Source of the DNA: Streptomyces sp. V3I7
GTDB lineage: Bacteria; Actinomycetota; Actinomycetes; Streptomycetales; Streptomycetaceae
Direction of reading: 5' to 3'
Length of the DNA: 64,000 bases
NCBI RefSeq assembly: GCF_030817495.1
Contig: NZ_JAUSZK010000001.1
Span: 2,149,001 to 2,213,000, forward strand
The notes under the pieces were generated by a model. It was not told the DNA's origin and made no database searches. It saw only the letters and a list, made by a program, of their open reading frames with translations. Below, one piece after another: positions 8,920 to 17,624 of the stretch. Position 1 is the first letter of the stretch. The number at the start of each line of letters is the position of its first letter. Made by a program: the position numbers and the translations under genes.

Positions 8920-9567
8920 ATGGCTCAGCTACTGAGAGTCCAGAACTTCAACGTCTCGAGCGACGGCATCGGCGCCGGTGAGGACCAGACCCTTGAGAAT
9001 CCGTTCGGCCGCGGCATCGATCCCGCCAGACTGTTCGCGTGGGCCGGCGCCACGGCTAGCTGGCCCATGCGCACGGACCCCGGGGGCAGCCGTGGCCTCG
9101 ACGACTACTTGACGCGGGACTACGCGCGGAACATCGGTGCCGAGATCATGGGCCGCAACAAGTTCGGGCCCCAGCGCGGGCCCTGGAATGACCATGAGTG
9201 GCGCGGCTGGTGGGGTGACGAGCCCCCGTTCCGCACCCCGGTGTTCGTCATGACTCATCACAAGCGTCCTTCGTTCACGCTCTCCGACACCACGTTCCAC
9301 TTCGTCGACGGCGACCCGGCCACGGTCCTGGAGCAAGCACGGGAAGCGGCGCAGGGGAAGGACGTCCGCCTCGGCGGCGGGGTCACCACCATCCGGCAGT
9401 TCCTGGACGCCGACCTCGTCGACACCATGCATGTGGCGGTCTCACCGGTGAAGCTCGGATCCGGACTGCGGCTCTGGGACTCCCCCGACGAGCTGCTCGA
9501 CCGATTCCATCTTGAGGTCGTGCCCAGCCCGAGCGGCGTGACGCACCATCTGTTCTGGCGAAAGTGA
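8920..9567 (+). CDS. Dihydrofolate reductase / RibD C-terminal domain family protein
   Basis: A 215-residue protein of the RibD_C (DHFR-like) family, a presumed NADPH-dependent reductase of unknown substrate. Seen: the N-terminal 'LLRVQNFNVSSDGIGAGEDQ', the cofactor-side 'RNKFGPQRGPW' loop, 'PVFVMTHHKRPSF', the glycine-rich 'VRLGGGVTTIRQFLDADLVD' and the C-terminal 'LHVAVSPV-like' strand ('MHVAVSPVKLGSGLRLWD'). The ATG has a GGAGGG site about 6 nt upstream. It stands alone in the neighbourhood. Confidence 0.88.
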   Translation: MAQLLRVQNFNVSSDGIGAGEDQTLENPFGRGIDPARLFAWAGATASWPMRTDPGGSRGLDDYLTRDYARNIGAEIMGRNKFGPQRGPWNDHEWRGWWGDEPPFRTPVFVMTHHKRPSFTLSDTTFHFVDGDPATVLEQAREAAQGKDVRLGGGVTTIRQFLDADLVDTMHVAVSPVKLGSGLRLWDSPDELLDRFHLEVVPSPSGVTHHLFWRK

Positions 9568-9949
9568 CACGAGGACTCCGCAACGTGCCCTCTCCCACAG
9601 GGCGTCAGCACAAGGTGTCGGCACACGTGAACCGGACGCACCTCCCCTCGCTCGCCGGCTGGTTGGCAGGCGCGGGTCCCGCCCAAGCCCCATCACCCGT
9701 TCACCCCCTCCCGCCCCGCCCGTTCGTGTCCTCTTCCCCCACACCCCTACGCACCCCGATGACCTGCCGTAACGCGGGCCCCGTCACTCCGGCGGGCCCC
9801 CGCAGGGGCCACCCGTTCGTCGCAACGCCGGCGTTCTCTCAGGAAGCGGGCGCGGCCGAGTGCCTTTTACCTCGGTAGGGCAGGGGCGCGACCGACTCGG
9901 CGGCACAGGGGGTGCCGCGGGGCGTGCCTCCTGGACTCGAGGGAGCACC
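9568..9949. other. Gene-free spacer
   Basis: About 380 bp between the RibD-type gene and the secreted protein gene. I see no codon-biased reading frame, only Pro-rich shadow frames. A C-rich tract (9690-9730) and several short GC hairpins are present. The promoter of the following secreted-protein gene should lie here, but no confident -10/-35 pair was found. Confidence 0.6.
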
Positions 9950-10477
9950 ATGCGACGCACCGCCCGTCTGCTGACCGGTACCGCGCTCGCCGTCGTCGCG
10001 GCGGGGCTCGGTGCCGCGCCCGCCTGCGCCGTCGGCGCCGGGAGCCTGGAGGTGTTCCCGTCCAGCGTGGTGCCTGGCTATCAGGTCACGGTGAACACGA
10101 AGGCGTGCGGCGGGCAGGGCGCGGCGACGGGGGACGCGGGCGCGGTGGGGGCCGGGACGTTCACGCTGGCGCCCAGCGCGCACGAGGGCGACGCGATCGG
10201 CCAGTTCCGGGTGCCGTCGAGCGCGCAGCCGGGGACGTACGAGATCGTCGCGCGGTGTGCCCAGGGCGGCCGGGAGGTGACGGGCGACCTCGTGGTGGCG
10301 CTCAGCACGGCGGGCGGGCAGGTGCAGCCGCGCGGCAGCCTGAAGACCGGGGTCGGCGGCAGCGCTCTGGGCGGCCCCGGCTCCCTGCAGACCACGGCGG
10401 GTGTGGCGGCTCTGGCCGTCGCCGCCGCGGGCGGTACCTGGCTCCTGCATCGCCGGGCGAGAGGCGACGGGATCTGA
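9950..10477 (+). CDS. Secreted/cell-surface hypothetical protein with C-terminal membrane anchor
   Basis: A 175-residue protein with a Sec signal peptide (residues 1-28, 'RTARLLTGTALAVVAAGLGA', cleavage near 'APACAVG') and a small Ig-like/beta domain (~30-120) with two cysteines ('TKACGGQ' and 'VARCAQGG') likely forming a disulfide. A Gly/Thr linker, a C-terminal hydrophobic helix (~150-168) and a positive tail 'HRRARGDGI' complete it. The layout mimics a sortase substrate, but no LPXTG/LAXTG box is visible before the helix. The ATG is preceded by GAGGGAG. The next gene is a class F sortase on the same strand, so the pair is probably cotranscribed. Confidence 0.8.
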   Translation: MRRTARLLTGTALAVVAAGLGAAPACAVGAGSLEVFPSSVVPGYQVTVNTKACGGQGAATGDAGAVGAGTFTLAPSAHEGDAIGQFRVPSSAQPGTYEIVARCAQGGREVTGDLVVALSTAGGQVQPRGSLKTGVGGSALGGPGSLQTTAGVAALAVAAAGGTWLLHRRARGDGI

Positions 10478-10589
10478 CGGACACCCTCCGCTGTCCGTCC
10501 GCCGGTACCGCAAGTCCCGCCCCCTCCGGGTCCGATGCCCCTCGCGGCCCGGAGGGGGTACGGGGTCCAGCTCCGGGAGAGGGGTTCGC

Positions 10590-11210
10590 ATGCGCAGGAT
10601 CGGGGACGCCGCGATAGCCGCGGTCACCGTCGTCGCCCTGGCCTCGGGGGTGTGGCTGCTCGGCGGCAACGCCGGGACCCCCGCCCCGCCGCAGCCGGCC
10701 GCCGCCGAGGGCCGCCCGGATCCGGGCGAGGAGGCGCTCACGTCGCCCGCGCTGCCGCCCTCACCGCCGGACCGCATCCGCATCCCCTCGATCCGCGTGA
10801 ACGCCCCGCTGATGGGCCTGCGCCTCACCGCCTCGGGCAGCCTCGACGTGCCGCCCGCCGCGAACAAGAACCTCGCCGGCTGGTACGAGGCCGGCACCAC
10901 ACCCGGCGACCGGGGCACCGCGATCGTCGCCGGGCACGTGGACAACAGCGAGGGCCCGGCCGTCTTCTACGACCTCGGCGCCCTCAAGCGCGGCGCCGCC
11001 ATCGAGGTCGACCGGCGCGACGGCAGCATGGCCGAGTTCACGGTGGACGCCGTCGAGGTCTACTCGGCCAAGGACTTCCCCGACGAGACGGTGTACGGCG
11101 CCGCGAACCGCCCGGACCTGCGCGTCATCACCTGCGGGGGCGGCTACTCGAAGTCCACCGGCTACCAGGGCAACGTGGTCGTCTTCGCCCACCTCACCGG
11201 CAGCCGCTGA
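10590..11210 (+). CDS. Class F sortase
   Basis: A 206-residue sortase with a single N-terminal membrane anchor (residues ~8-27), a Pro/Ala-rich linker and the catalytic beta-barrel from 'RIRIPSIRVNAPLMGLRL'. The catalytic histidine is H116 in 'VAGHVDN' and the catalytic cysteine C182 in 'RVITCGGGY', the class F signature found in actinobacteria. Its role is presumably transpeptidation of surface proteins, but class F specificity is poorly known. The ATG at 10590 has GGAGAGGGG upstream. The preceding gene is a signal-peptide plus C-anchor protein, plausibly its partner despite lacking a canonical sorting motif. Confidence 0.9.
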   Translation: MRRIGDAAIAAVTVVALASGVWLLGGNAGTPAPPQPAAAEGRPDPGEEALTSPALPPSPPDRIRIPSIRVNAPLMGLRLTASGSLDVPPAANKNLAGWYEAGTTPGDRGTAIVAGHVDNSEGPAVFYDLGALKRGAAIEVDRRDGSMAEFTVDAVEVYSAKDFPDETVYGAANRPDLRVITCGGGYSKSTGYQGNVVVFAHLTGSR

Positions 11211-11219
11211 ATCGCGGAA

Positions 11220-12002
11220 TCACGCCACCCACTGCTGGTACGCAAGGTTCGCCACCAGCGCGAACACCACCGTGAGCAGCACGACCCGTACGAAGCCGCT
11301 GCCCTTCTTCAGCGCCGTACGGGCGCCCAGCGTGCCGCCCGCCAGGTTGAACACGGCCATCAGCGCGGCCAGTTGCCACAGCACGGTGCCGTGCCAGGCG
11401 AACGTGGCGAGGGCGCCCGCATTCGTGCAGCAGTTGACGATCTTGGCGGTGGCGGAGGCGGTGACCAGGTCGAGGTGGAGGACGGCGGTGAGGGCGAGGA
11501 CCAGGAAGGTGCCGGTGCCGGGGCCGATGAGGCCGTCGTAGAAGCCGATGCCGAGGCCCGCGAGCCCGATGGCGGCGAGCACCTGGTGGCGGGTGGCCGG
11601 GCCGGGCGCGGGGGCCGTCCCGAAGGCGGGCCGCAGGATCACGAAGGCCGCGACGGCGAGCAGCACCACCATGATCACCGGCTTGAGCACCTCCGTGCTC
11701 ATCCCGGCCGCGAAGAACGCGCCGGCCGAGGAGCCGACGAGCGCGGCGAGCCCGATGCGCAGGGCCAGGCGTACGTCGACGGGCGCCTTACGGGTGTACG
11801 TCACCGCCGCCCCGGTCGTCCCGACGATCGCGACCGCCTTGTTGGTGCCGAGGGCGTACGCCGCCGGGGTGCTCGCCGGGAGCCCGAGCAGGAGCGCCGG
11901 GAGGAGCAGGAGGCCGCCCCCGCCCACCACCGCGTCGATCCATCCGGCCGCGAGGGCCGCGAGGCAGAGGAGAGCGACCATGGTCAGCGATATGTCGGGC
12001 AT
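11220..12002 (-). CDS. TauE/SafE (UPF0721) family membrane transporter
   Basis: A 260-residue polytopic protein with about eight hydrophobic helices and the family glycine-rich half-repeats 'IDAVVGGGGLLLLPALLL' (N-terminal) and 'GFYDGLIGPGTGTFLVLAL' (C-terminal). The family exports or imports sulfite, organosulfonates or similar anions. It starts at the ATG at 12002 (MPDISLTMVALL). It is divergent from the nitrite-reduction genes, so a role with nitrite or sulfite is conceivable but not shown. It converges with the sortase gene with only a 9-bp gap. Confidence 0.85.
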   Translation of the reverse strand: MPDISLTMVALLCLAALAAGWIDAVVGGGGLLLLPALLLGLPASTPAAYALGTNKAVAIVGTTGAAVTYTRKAPVDVRLALRIGLAALVGSSAGAFFAAGMSTEVLKPVIMVVLLAVAAFVILRPAFGTAPAPGPATRHQVLAAIGLAGLGIGFYDGLIGPGTGTFLVLALTAVLHLDLVTASATAKIVNCCTNAGALATFAWHGTVLWQLAALMAVFNLAGGTLGARTALKKGSGFVRVVLLTVVFALVANLAYQQWVA

Positions 12003-12128
12003 GATCGGGACCCTAGAGGACGGCCCGCCGGAATGGGTGCGCCCGCCACGTACTTGAGGCACTCCTGAGGTTCGCCCCCCGCTCGGCCTTCCCGCTCACA
12101 CTCCCGCCCCGCGCCCGCTGAGCGCAGC

Positions 12129-12166
12129 GTTCCGCGAGGGAAACAGGCGTGATGCCGCCGGGTAAC
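12129..12166 (+). promoter_or_regulatory. GlnR box upstream of the nitrite reductase genes
   Basis: The arrangement GTTCC-n6-GAAAC-n6-GATGC-n6-GTAAC (12129, 12140, 12151, 12162) has exactly the a1-b1-a2-b2 spacing of the Streptomyces GlnR box. b1 is a perfect GAAAC, and a1 and b2 each match the core at 4 of 5. It ends 23 bp before the ATG at 12190. GlnR is known to control nirB in Streptomyces, so nitrogen-limitation control is inferred. Confidence 0.72.
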
Positions 12167-12189
12167 GTCGGCGTCGCACGCTGCGGTGC

Positions 12190-13428
12190 ATGACCTCGGA
12201 TGCGCGTGTGCTGGTGATCGGCGCCGGGCTGGCGGGCGTACGACTCGCCCGCCGGCTCGGCGATCTGGGTGTGCCCGCGCTGGTCGTCGGCGAGGAGGAA
12301 CACCGGCCGTACAACCGGGTCCTGCTCGCCGAGGTGCTGGCGGGGCGGTACGGACCCGACGTGATCGCGCTCCCGGCGCCGACGGAGCTGGTCCGCGCGC
12401 GGGTCACCGGCATCGACCGGCGTCGGCGCACCGTGGAGTGCGCTGACGGTACGGAGATCCCGTACGGCACGCTCGTGCTGGCCACCGGCTCCAATCCCGT
12501 ACTCCCGCCGCTGCGCGGTCTGTTCGGCCCGCCGGGCGGTGAACTCCCCGAGGGCGTCCACGCGTTCCGCACCATGGACGACTGCCTGGCCCTGTCCAAG
12601 GCGGTCCGGCCGGGCGTGCGGGCGGTCGTCATCGGCGGTGGACTGCTCGGAGTCTCCGCCGCCCGCGCGCTCGCGCTGCGCGGCGCGCAGGTGGTCGTGG
12701 CCCAGCAGGCGGAACGGCTCATGGAGCGCCAGCTCGACCGGAACGCCTCGCGGCTCGTGCTGCGGCATCTCACGGACGACCTGGGTGTGGAGGTGCACAC
12801 CGAGTGCCGGGTACGGGACGTGCGCAGCGTCGGCGGCGCGGTCCGCTCGGTCGAGCTGGCCGACGGGTACGCCCTCGACACCGACCTCGTGGTCGTCGCG
12901 TGCGGGGTCCGGCCGCGGGTGGGGCTCGCGGTGGACGCGGGGCTCGCCGTGCGCCAGGGCGTCGTCGTGGACGACCGGCTGCGTACGTCCGACCCGCACA
13001 TCCATGCCCTCGGCGACTGCGCCCAGCACGACGGAACGGTGTACGGCCTGGCCGCCCCCGCACTCGAACAGGCCGACGTACTCGCCGAGTTGATCGCCAA
13101 AGACAGCGGCGGCGCGGGCTACCGCGGCACCCGCTCCCTGACCCGGCTCGCCCTCCCCGGCCGGGACCGCTCCCCCTTCGACCTCGCCGCGTTCGGCGAG
13201 GCCGAGCCGCGCCCCGGCGACGAGGTCGTCCAGCTCACGGACGCCACCCGAGGCACGTACCGCAAGGTCGTCGTCCGCGACGACCGCCTGGTGGGCGGGG
13301 TCCTCGTCGGCGAACTCGGCACCGTCGGCGCACTCGCCCGTGCCTGGGAGGGGACGGAACCGCTTCCCGCGCCCGACGGCGGCGGCGCCCCTCTGCTCCA
13401 TCTGTTCACCCATGACGGAGGCTCTTGA
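12190..13428 (+). CDS. NAD(P)/FAD-dependent oxidoreductase (nitrite reductase-associated)
   Basis: A 412-residue flavoprotein with the FAD motif 'VLVIGAGLAGVRLARRL' (residues 8-24), a second NAD(P)-binding motif 'VVIGGGLLGVSAARALALRG' (~144-163) and the FAD-contacting 'IHALGDCAQHDG' near 270. It resembles the N-terminal reductase domain of NirB but lacks the ferredoxin-like and siroheme domains. It overlaps the next gene (nirB) by one base (TGATG), so translation is probably coupled. Likely role: passing electrons from NAD(P)H to NasA or NirB, effectively a NasB/NasC-type reductase. GlnR control is suggested by the box just upstream. Confidence 0.85.
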   Translation: MTSDARVLVIGAGLAGVRLARRLGDLGVPALVVGEEEHRPYNRVLLAEVLAGRYGPDVIALPAPTELVRARVTGIDRRRRTVECADGTEIPYGTLVLATGSNPVLPPLRGLFGPPGGELPEGVHAFRTMDDCLALSKAVRPGVRAVVIGGGLLGVSAARALALRGAQVVVAQQAERLMERQLDRNASRLVLRHLTDDLGVEVHTECRVRDVRSVGGAVRSVELADGYALDTDLVVVACGVRPRVGLAVDAGLAVRQGVVVDDRLRTSDPHIHALGDCAQHDGTVYGLAAPALEQADVLAELIAKDSGGAGYRGTRSLTRLALPGRDRSPFDLAAFGEAEPRPGDEVVQLTDATRGTYRKVVVRDDRLVGGVLVGELGTVGALARAWEGTEPLPAPDGGGAPLLHLFTHDGGS

Positions 13429-16028
13429 TGCCCACGAACACCCACACGCCGGGCGCTCCCACGCTCGTGCTCGTCGGCCACGGCATGGTCGGCCAGCGCT
13501 TCCTCGAAGCGCTCGCCGGGCGCGGCCTGACCGGCACCCACCGCGTGGTCGTGCTGTGCGAGGAGCCGCGTCCGGCGTACGACCGCGTGCAGCTCACCTC
13601 GTACTTCTCGGGCCGTACGCCCGAGGAACTCTCCCTGACCGACCGGACGTTCATCGAGGAACACGGCATCGAGCTGCACCTCGGCGACCCGGCTGAGCGC
13701 ATCGACCGGTCCGCGAGGACGGTCACCGCCCGCTCCGGTCTGACCATCGGCTACGACACCCTCGTCCTGGCCACCGGCTCCTTCCCCTTCGTACCGCCCG
13801 TCCCGAACAAGGACGCCGAGGGCTGCTTCGTCTACCGGACCATCGAGGACCTGCTGGCGATCGAGGCGTACGCGAAGACGCGGGCGACGACCGGTGCGGT
13901 GGTCGGCGGCGGGCTGCTCGGACTGGAGGCGGCGGGCGCGCTCCAGGGCCTCGGACTCGCCACGCACGTGGTGGAGTTCGCGCCGCGGCTGATGCCGGTG
14001 CAGGTGGACGAGGGCGGCGGCGCGGCGCTGCTGCGCACGCTCACGGACATGGGTCTGCGCGTGCACACCGGCACGGGCACGGAGGCGATCCTGACGGACG
14101 GTGCTTCGGGTGCCGTCACGGGCATGAGGCTGTCCGACGGATCCGAACTCCCCACGGACATGGTGGTGTTCAGCGCCGGTGTCCGACCTCGCGACCAGCT
14201 GGCCCGGGACTGCGGTCTGGCGGTCGGCGAACGCGGTGGCATCACCGTCGACGAGCGGTGCCGCACGGTGACGGACCCGCGCGTCTTCGCGATCGGCGAG
14301 TGCGCGCAGGCGGCGGACGGCCGGGTGTACGGCCTGGTGGCCCCCGGCTACGAGCAGGCGGAGACGGCCGCCGACGCCATCGCGGGCGGCGAGACGTCCT
14401 TCACCGGCGCCGACCAGTCCACCAAGCTGAAGCTGCTCGGCGTGGACGTGGCGTCCTTCGGTGACGCGCACGGCACCGCCGGGGACTGTCTCGACGTCGT
14501 GTACGCCGACTCCCGCGCGGGCGTGTACAAGAAGCTGGTCGTCGGCCGTGACGGCACCCTGCGCGGAGGCGTCCTGGTCGGCGACGCGGAGGCGTACGGC
14601 ACGCTGCGCGCGCTGACCGGCTCGGTGCCGCCGGTCCCGCCGGAGCAGCTGGTCCTCCCGGCGGGCGCCGGCGCCCCCGCCACGCTCGGCCCGTCCGCCC
14701 TCCCCGACGAGGCGGTGGTCTGCTCCTGCCACAACGTGACCAAGGGCGCGATCCGGGGCGCGGTGACGGAGCACTCCTGCACCACCGTGCCCGAGGTGAA
14801 GCAGTGCACCAAGGCCGGGACGGGCTGCGGCAGTTGCGTGAAGGTGGTCGGTCAGCTCGTCACCGCCGAGCTGGAGGCGAACGGCGTCGAGGTCGACCAG
14901 GGCCTGTGCGGCTGCTTCGCGCAGACCCGCGAGGAGCTGTACGAGATCGTCCTGGCCCTGCGCATCACGTCGTACCAGGACCTCCTGGACCGCCATGGCC
15001 GCGAGTCCGCCCGGGGCGGCGACGGCTGCGAGACCTGCAAGCCGGCGGTGGCCTCGATCATCGCCTCGCTGGCGCCGGCGATCGGCGCGAGCGGCTACGT
15101 CCTCGACGGGGAGCAGGCGGCCCTTCAGGACACCAACGACCACTTCCTCGCCAACCTCCAGAAGAACGGCTCGTATTCGGTCGTCCCGCGCATCCCCGGC
15201 GGCGAGATCGCCCCGGAGAAGCTGATCGTGATCGGCGAGATCGCCCGCGACTTCGGCCTCTACACGAAGATCACCGGCGGCCAGCGCATCGACATGTTCG
15301 GCGCGCGGGTGGAGCAACTCCCGCTGATCTGGACGCGCTTGGTGGACGCGGGCTTCGAGTCGGGCCACGCGTACGGCAAGTCGCTGCGCACGGTGAAGTC
15401 CTGCGTGGGACAGACGTGGTGCCGGTACGGCGTCCAGGACTCCGTCCGCATGGCCATCGACCTGGAGCTGCGCTACCGGGGCCTGCGCTCCCCGCACAAG
15501 CTCAAGTCGGCGGTCTCGGGCTGCGCGCGCGAGTGCGCGGAGGCCCGGTCGAAGGACTTCGGCGTGATCGCCACGGCGTCCGGCTGGAACCTGTACGTGG
15601 GCGGCAACGGGGGCGCGACGCCACGCCACGCGGACCTCCTGGCCCAGGACCTCACCGACCCCGACTTGATCCGCCTGATCGACCGTTTCCTGATGTTCTA
15701 CATCCGCACGGCCGACCGACTGGAGCGCACGAGCGCGTGGCTGGAGCGGATCCCGGGCGGCCTGGACCACGTACGCGACGTGGTGGTGCACGACTCGCTG
15801 GGCATCTGCGCGGAGCTGGAGTCCCTGATGACCGCCCACGTCGCGCACTACCGAGACGAGTGGGCGGAGACGATCAACGATCCGGAGAAGCTGGCCCGCT
15901 TCGTGTCCTTCGTGAACGCCCCGAACACCCCGGACCCGGTCGTCGCCTTCGTCCCCGAGCGCGACCAGATCAAGCCCGACCTACCCCTGCTGACCATAGG
16001 CCGCCCCCTGGAAGGAGCCACACTGTGA
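13428..16028 (+). CDS. nirB: Nitrite reductase [NAD(P)H] large subunit
   Basis: An 866-residue siroheme enzyme reducing nitrite to ammonium in the cytoplasm. Domains in order: FAD/NAD reductase (GHGMVG at 17-22; 'AVVGGGLLGLEAAGAL' ~154), two BFD-type [2Fe-2S] modules ('VVCSCHNVTKGAIRG...GTGCGSC' and 'LCGCFAQT...GCETCKP'), then the ferredoxin-like and siroheme/[4Fe-4S] halves. Cluster ligands C659 and C665 ('SCVGQTWC') and C699 and C703 ('GCARECAE') are all present. It starts at the ATG overlapping the upstream gene's stop and ends in a 4-bp GTGA overlap with nirD. The operon is reductase-nirB-nirD. Confidence 0.95.
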   Translation: MPTNTHTPGAPTLVLVGHGMVGQRFLEALAGRGLTGTHRVVVLCEEPRPAYDRVQLTSYFSGRTPEELSLTDRTFIEEHGIELHLGDPAERIDRSARTVTARSGLTIGYDTLVLATGSFPFVPPVPNKDAEGCFVYRTIEDLLAIEAYAKTRATTGAVVGGGLLGLEAAGALQGLGLATHVVEFAPRLMPVQVDEGGGAALLRTLTDMGLRVHTGTGTEAILTDGASGAVTGMRLSDGSELPTDMVVFSAGVRPRDQLARDCGLAVGERGGITVDERCRTVTDPRVFAIGECAQAADGRVYGLVAPGYEQAETAADAIAGGETSFTGADQSTKLKLLGVDVASFGDAHGTAGDCLDVVYADSRAGVYKKLVVGRDGTLRGGVLVGDAEAYGTLRALTGSVPPVPPEQLVLPAGAGAPATLGPSALPDEAVVCSCHNVTKGAIRGAVTEHSCTTVPEVKQCTKAGTGCGSCVKVVGQLVTAELEANGVEVDQGLCGCFAQTREELYEIVLALRITSYQDLLDRHGRESARGGDGCETCKPAVASIIASLAPAIGASGYVLDGEQAALQDTNDHFLANLQKNGSYSVVPRIPGGEIAPEKLIVIGEIARDFGLYTKITGGQRIDMFGARVEQLPLIWTRLVDAGFESGHAYGKSLRTVKSCVGQTWCRYGVQDSVRMAIDLELRYRGLRSPHKLKSAVSGCARECAEARSKDFGVIATASGWNLYVGGNGGATPRHADLLAQDLTDPDLIRLIDRFLMFYIRTADRLERTSAWLERIPGGLDHVRDVVVHDSLGICAELESLMTAHVAHYRDEWAETINDPEKLARFVSFVNAPNTPDPVVAFVPERDQIKPDLPLLTIGRPLEGATL

Positions 16029-16402
16029 CGACCGTTGCCCCGGAGACGACGAAGACGACGAGCGTGCAGGTCCAACTCGCCCTGGAGGGACAGTGGTTCC
16101 CGGTCTGTGAGCTGACCGCGCTGCTCCCCGGACGCGGAGTGGCGGCACTGCTCCCAGACGGCCGCCAAGCGGCCCTCTTCCACGACCGCACGGGCCGCCT
16201 GTACGCCATCGACAACCGCGACCCGTTCACCGGAGCGGCCGTCCTCTCCCGCGGCCTGACCGGCACGCACCGGGGCCGCCCGTACGTGGCCTCCCCGCTG
16301 CTGAAGCAGCGCTTCGACCTCGCCGACGGGCGGTGCCTGGACGACGGGACGGTGCGGGTGGCGACGTACGGGGTGCGGGCGGCGCAGGCGGGCAGCCCCT
16401 GA
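16025..16402 (+). CDS. nirD: Nitrite reductase small subunit
   Basis: A 125-residue Rieske-fold protein ('QWFPVCELTALLPGRGVAAL', 'LYAIDNRDPFTGAAVLSRGL', 'PYVASPLLKQRFDLADG') that lacks the Rieske Cys/His ligands, as is normal for NirD; it stabilises NirB. It starts at a GTG whose bases overlap the nirB stop (GTGA). It is the last gene of the operon, and the downstream gene is on the opposite strand. Confidence 0.93.
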   Translation: MTTVAPETTKTTSVQVQLALEGQWFPVCELTALLPGRGVAALLPDGRQAALFHDRTGRLYAIDNRDPFTGAAVLSRGLTGTHRGRPYVASPLLKQRFDLADGRCLDDGTVRVATYGVRAAQAGSP

Positions 16403-16511
16403 CCGTCGCCCCCACTTGCCCTCACCCGTACTTGACCGTTCGTTCCAGAAATACGGAGTTCGACCCGGATGCGGCCCTGTACCCGCTCAAGTGCCGCAGC
16501 ACGCACGGCGG

Positions 16512-17516
16512 TCACCGGCACCGGTAGAGGGCGGCCAGTGACGTCGCCGTCTCCGCCATGTGCGCCCGCAGCTCGGCGGGGGCCAGGACCTCCGCGTCCG
16601 CACCGAGGCGGAGGAGCTGTGCGGCGGTGTGGTCGACGGACTCGACCGGGATGACGACCTCGACGCGGCCCTCGGCGTCCGGGGAGCCGGCGCTGTCGCG
16701 GGCGGCGCGGGCGAGCGCCGGTTCCAGGAGGTCGGGGAGCCGGCTCAGGATCCGCGGGGACAGGCGTACCGTCGCCTCGCCCCGGTGGCGGCGGGCGTCG
16801 AAGTCCGCGAGGTAGTCGCGCCAGTGAGCGGCCAGGTCGAAGCCGTCCGGGCGGGTGAAGGCGTCGTCCAGGACTTGGATCCGGAGGATCTGGGAGACAC
16901 GGTAGGTCCGGCAGGCCTGTGCGTCCTTCGGGTCATCCGGGCCACCCGGCCGGGCCGCCACCAGGTACCAGCGGCCGGACTTGAGCACGAGCCCGTAGGG
17001 GGCCAGCGTCCGGGACACCTCCTGGGGAGCCCGCCAGCGCCGGTAGCGGATCCGTATCCGGCGCTGGCGCCACACCGCGTCGGTGACGGCGGCGAGGTGC
17101 GGGGTGGCGTCCGGCTCGGCATACCACCCCGAGGTGTCGAGATGGAACCGCTGCCGCAACTCCCCGCTCCTCTCCCGCAGTTCTGCGGGGAGCGCCGCCG
17201 TGAGCTTCAGCTGGGCGGTGGCCAGGACGGCCCCGAGCCCGAGGTCGGCGGCGGCTCCCGGCAGCCCGGCCAGGAAGAGCGCCTCCGCCTCGTCCGGGGT
17301 GAGCCCGGTCAGCCGGGTGCGGTACCCGTCGACCAGCTGGTAGCCGCCCTCGTGCCCGGGATCACCGTAGACGGGCACACCCGCGGCGGCGAGCGACTCC
17401 ATGTCCCGGTAGACGGTGCGGACGGACACCTCCAGCTCGTCGGCCAGTTGCCGGGCGGTCATCCGGCCACGCGTCTGGAGGAGCAGCAGGGCGGAGAGAA
17501 GTCGGCTCGCGCGCAT
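16512..17516 (-). CDS. YafY-type WYL-domain transcriptional regulator
   Basis: A 334-residue DeoR/YafY regulator. The N-terminal winged HTH is residues 1-58 ('RMTARQLADELEVSVRTVYRD'), then a linker, the WYL domain (~140-215, with 'GLVLKSGRWYLVAARPGG') and the C-terminal WCX domain. The ATG at 17516 puts the HTH at the N-terminus; the frame continues upstream only as a shadow of the divergent gene. It is divergent from the DUF1579-like gene and APC permease, which it may regulate across the 108-bp intergenic region. Confidence 0.92.
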   Translation of the reverse strand: MRASRLLSALLLLQTRGRMTARQLADELEVSVRTVYRDMESLAAAGVPVYGDPGHEGGYQLVDGYRTRLTGLTPDEAEALFLAGLPGAAADLGLGAVLATAQLKLTAALPAELRERSGELRQRFHLDTSGWYAEPDATPHLAAVTDAVWRQRRIRIRYRRWRAPQEVSRTLAPYGLVLKSGRWYLVAARPGGPDDPKDAQACRTYRVSQILRIQVLDDAFTRPDGFDLAAHWRDYLADFDARRHRGEATVRLSPRILSRLPDLLEPALARAARDSAGSPDAEGRVEVVIPVESVDHTAAQLLRLGADAEVLAPAELRAHMAETATSLAALYRCR

Positions 17517-17624
17517 GGCGGGAGTCTGCCGCACTCTGCTGACACAAGCTGTCAGGGGACCCGGGCTAGCTTTCCGGCCGGGCGCCCGATCAGGGCGCGA
17601 GGCAGAGCGAAGGACAGACCCGTT

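Noticed and set aside
9950..10477. LPXTG-type sorting signal in the protein next to the sortase
   Set aside because: The segment before the C-terminal helix (Gly/Ser/Leu/Gln-rich) contains no LPXTG, LAXTG or NPXTG pentapeptide.
12013..13413. A 466-codon minus-strand frame opposite the FAD reductase
   Set aside because: The plus strand carries the FAD and NAD motifs; this is the usual antisense shadow.
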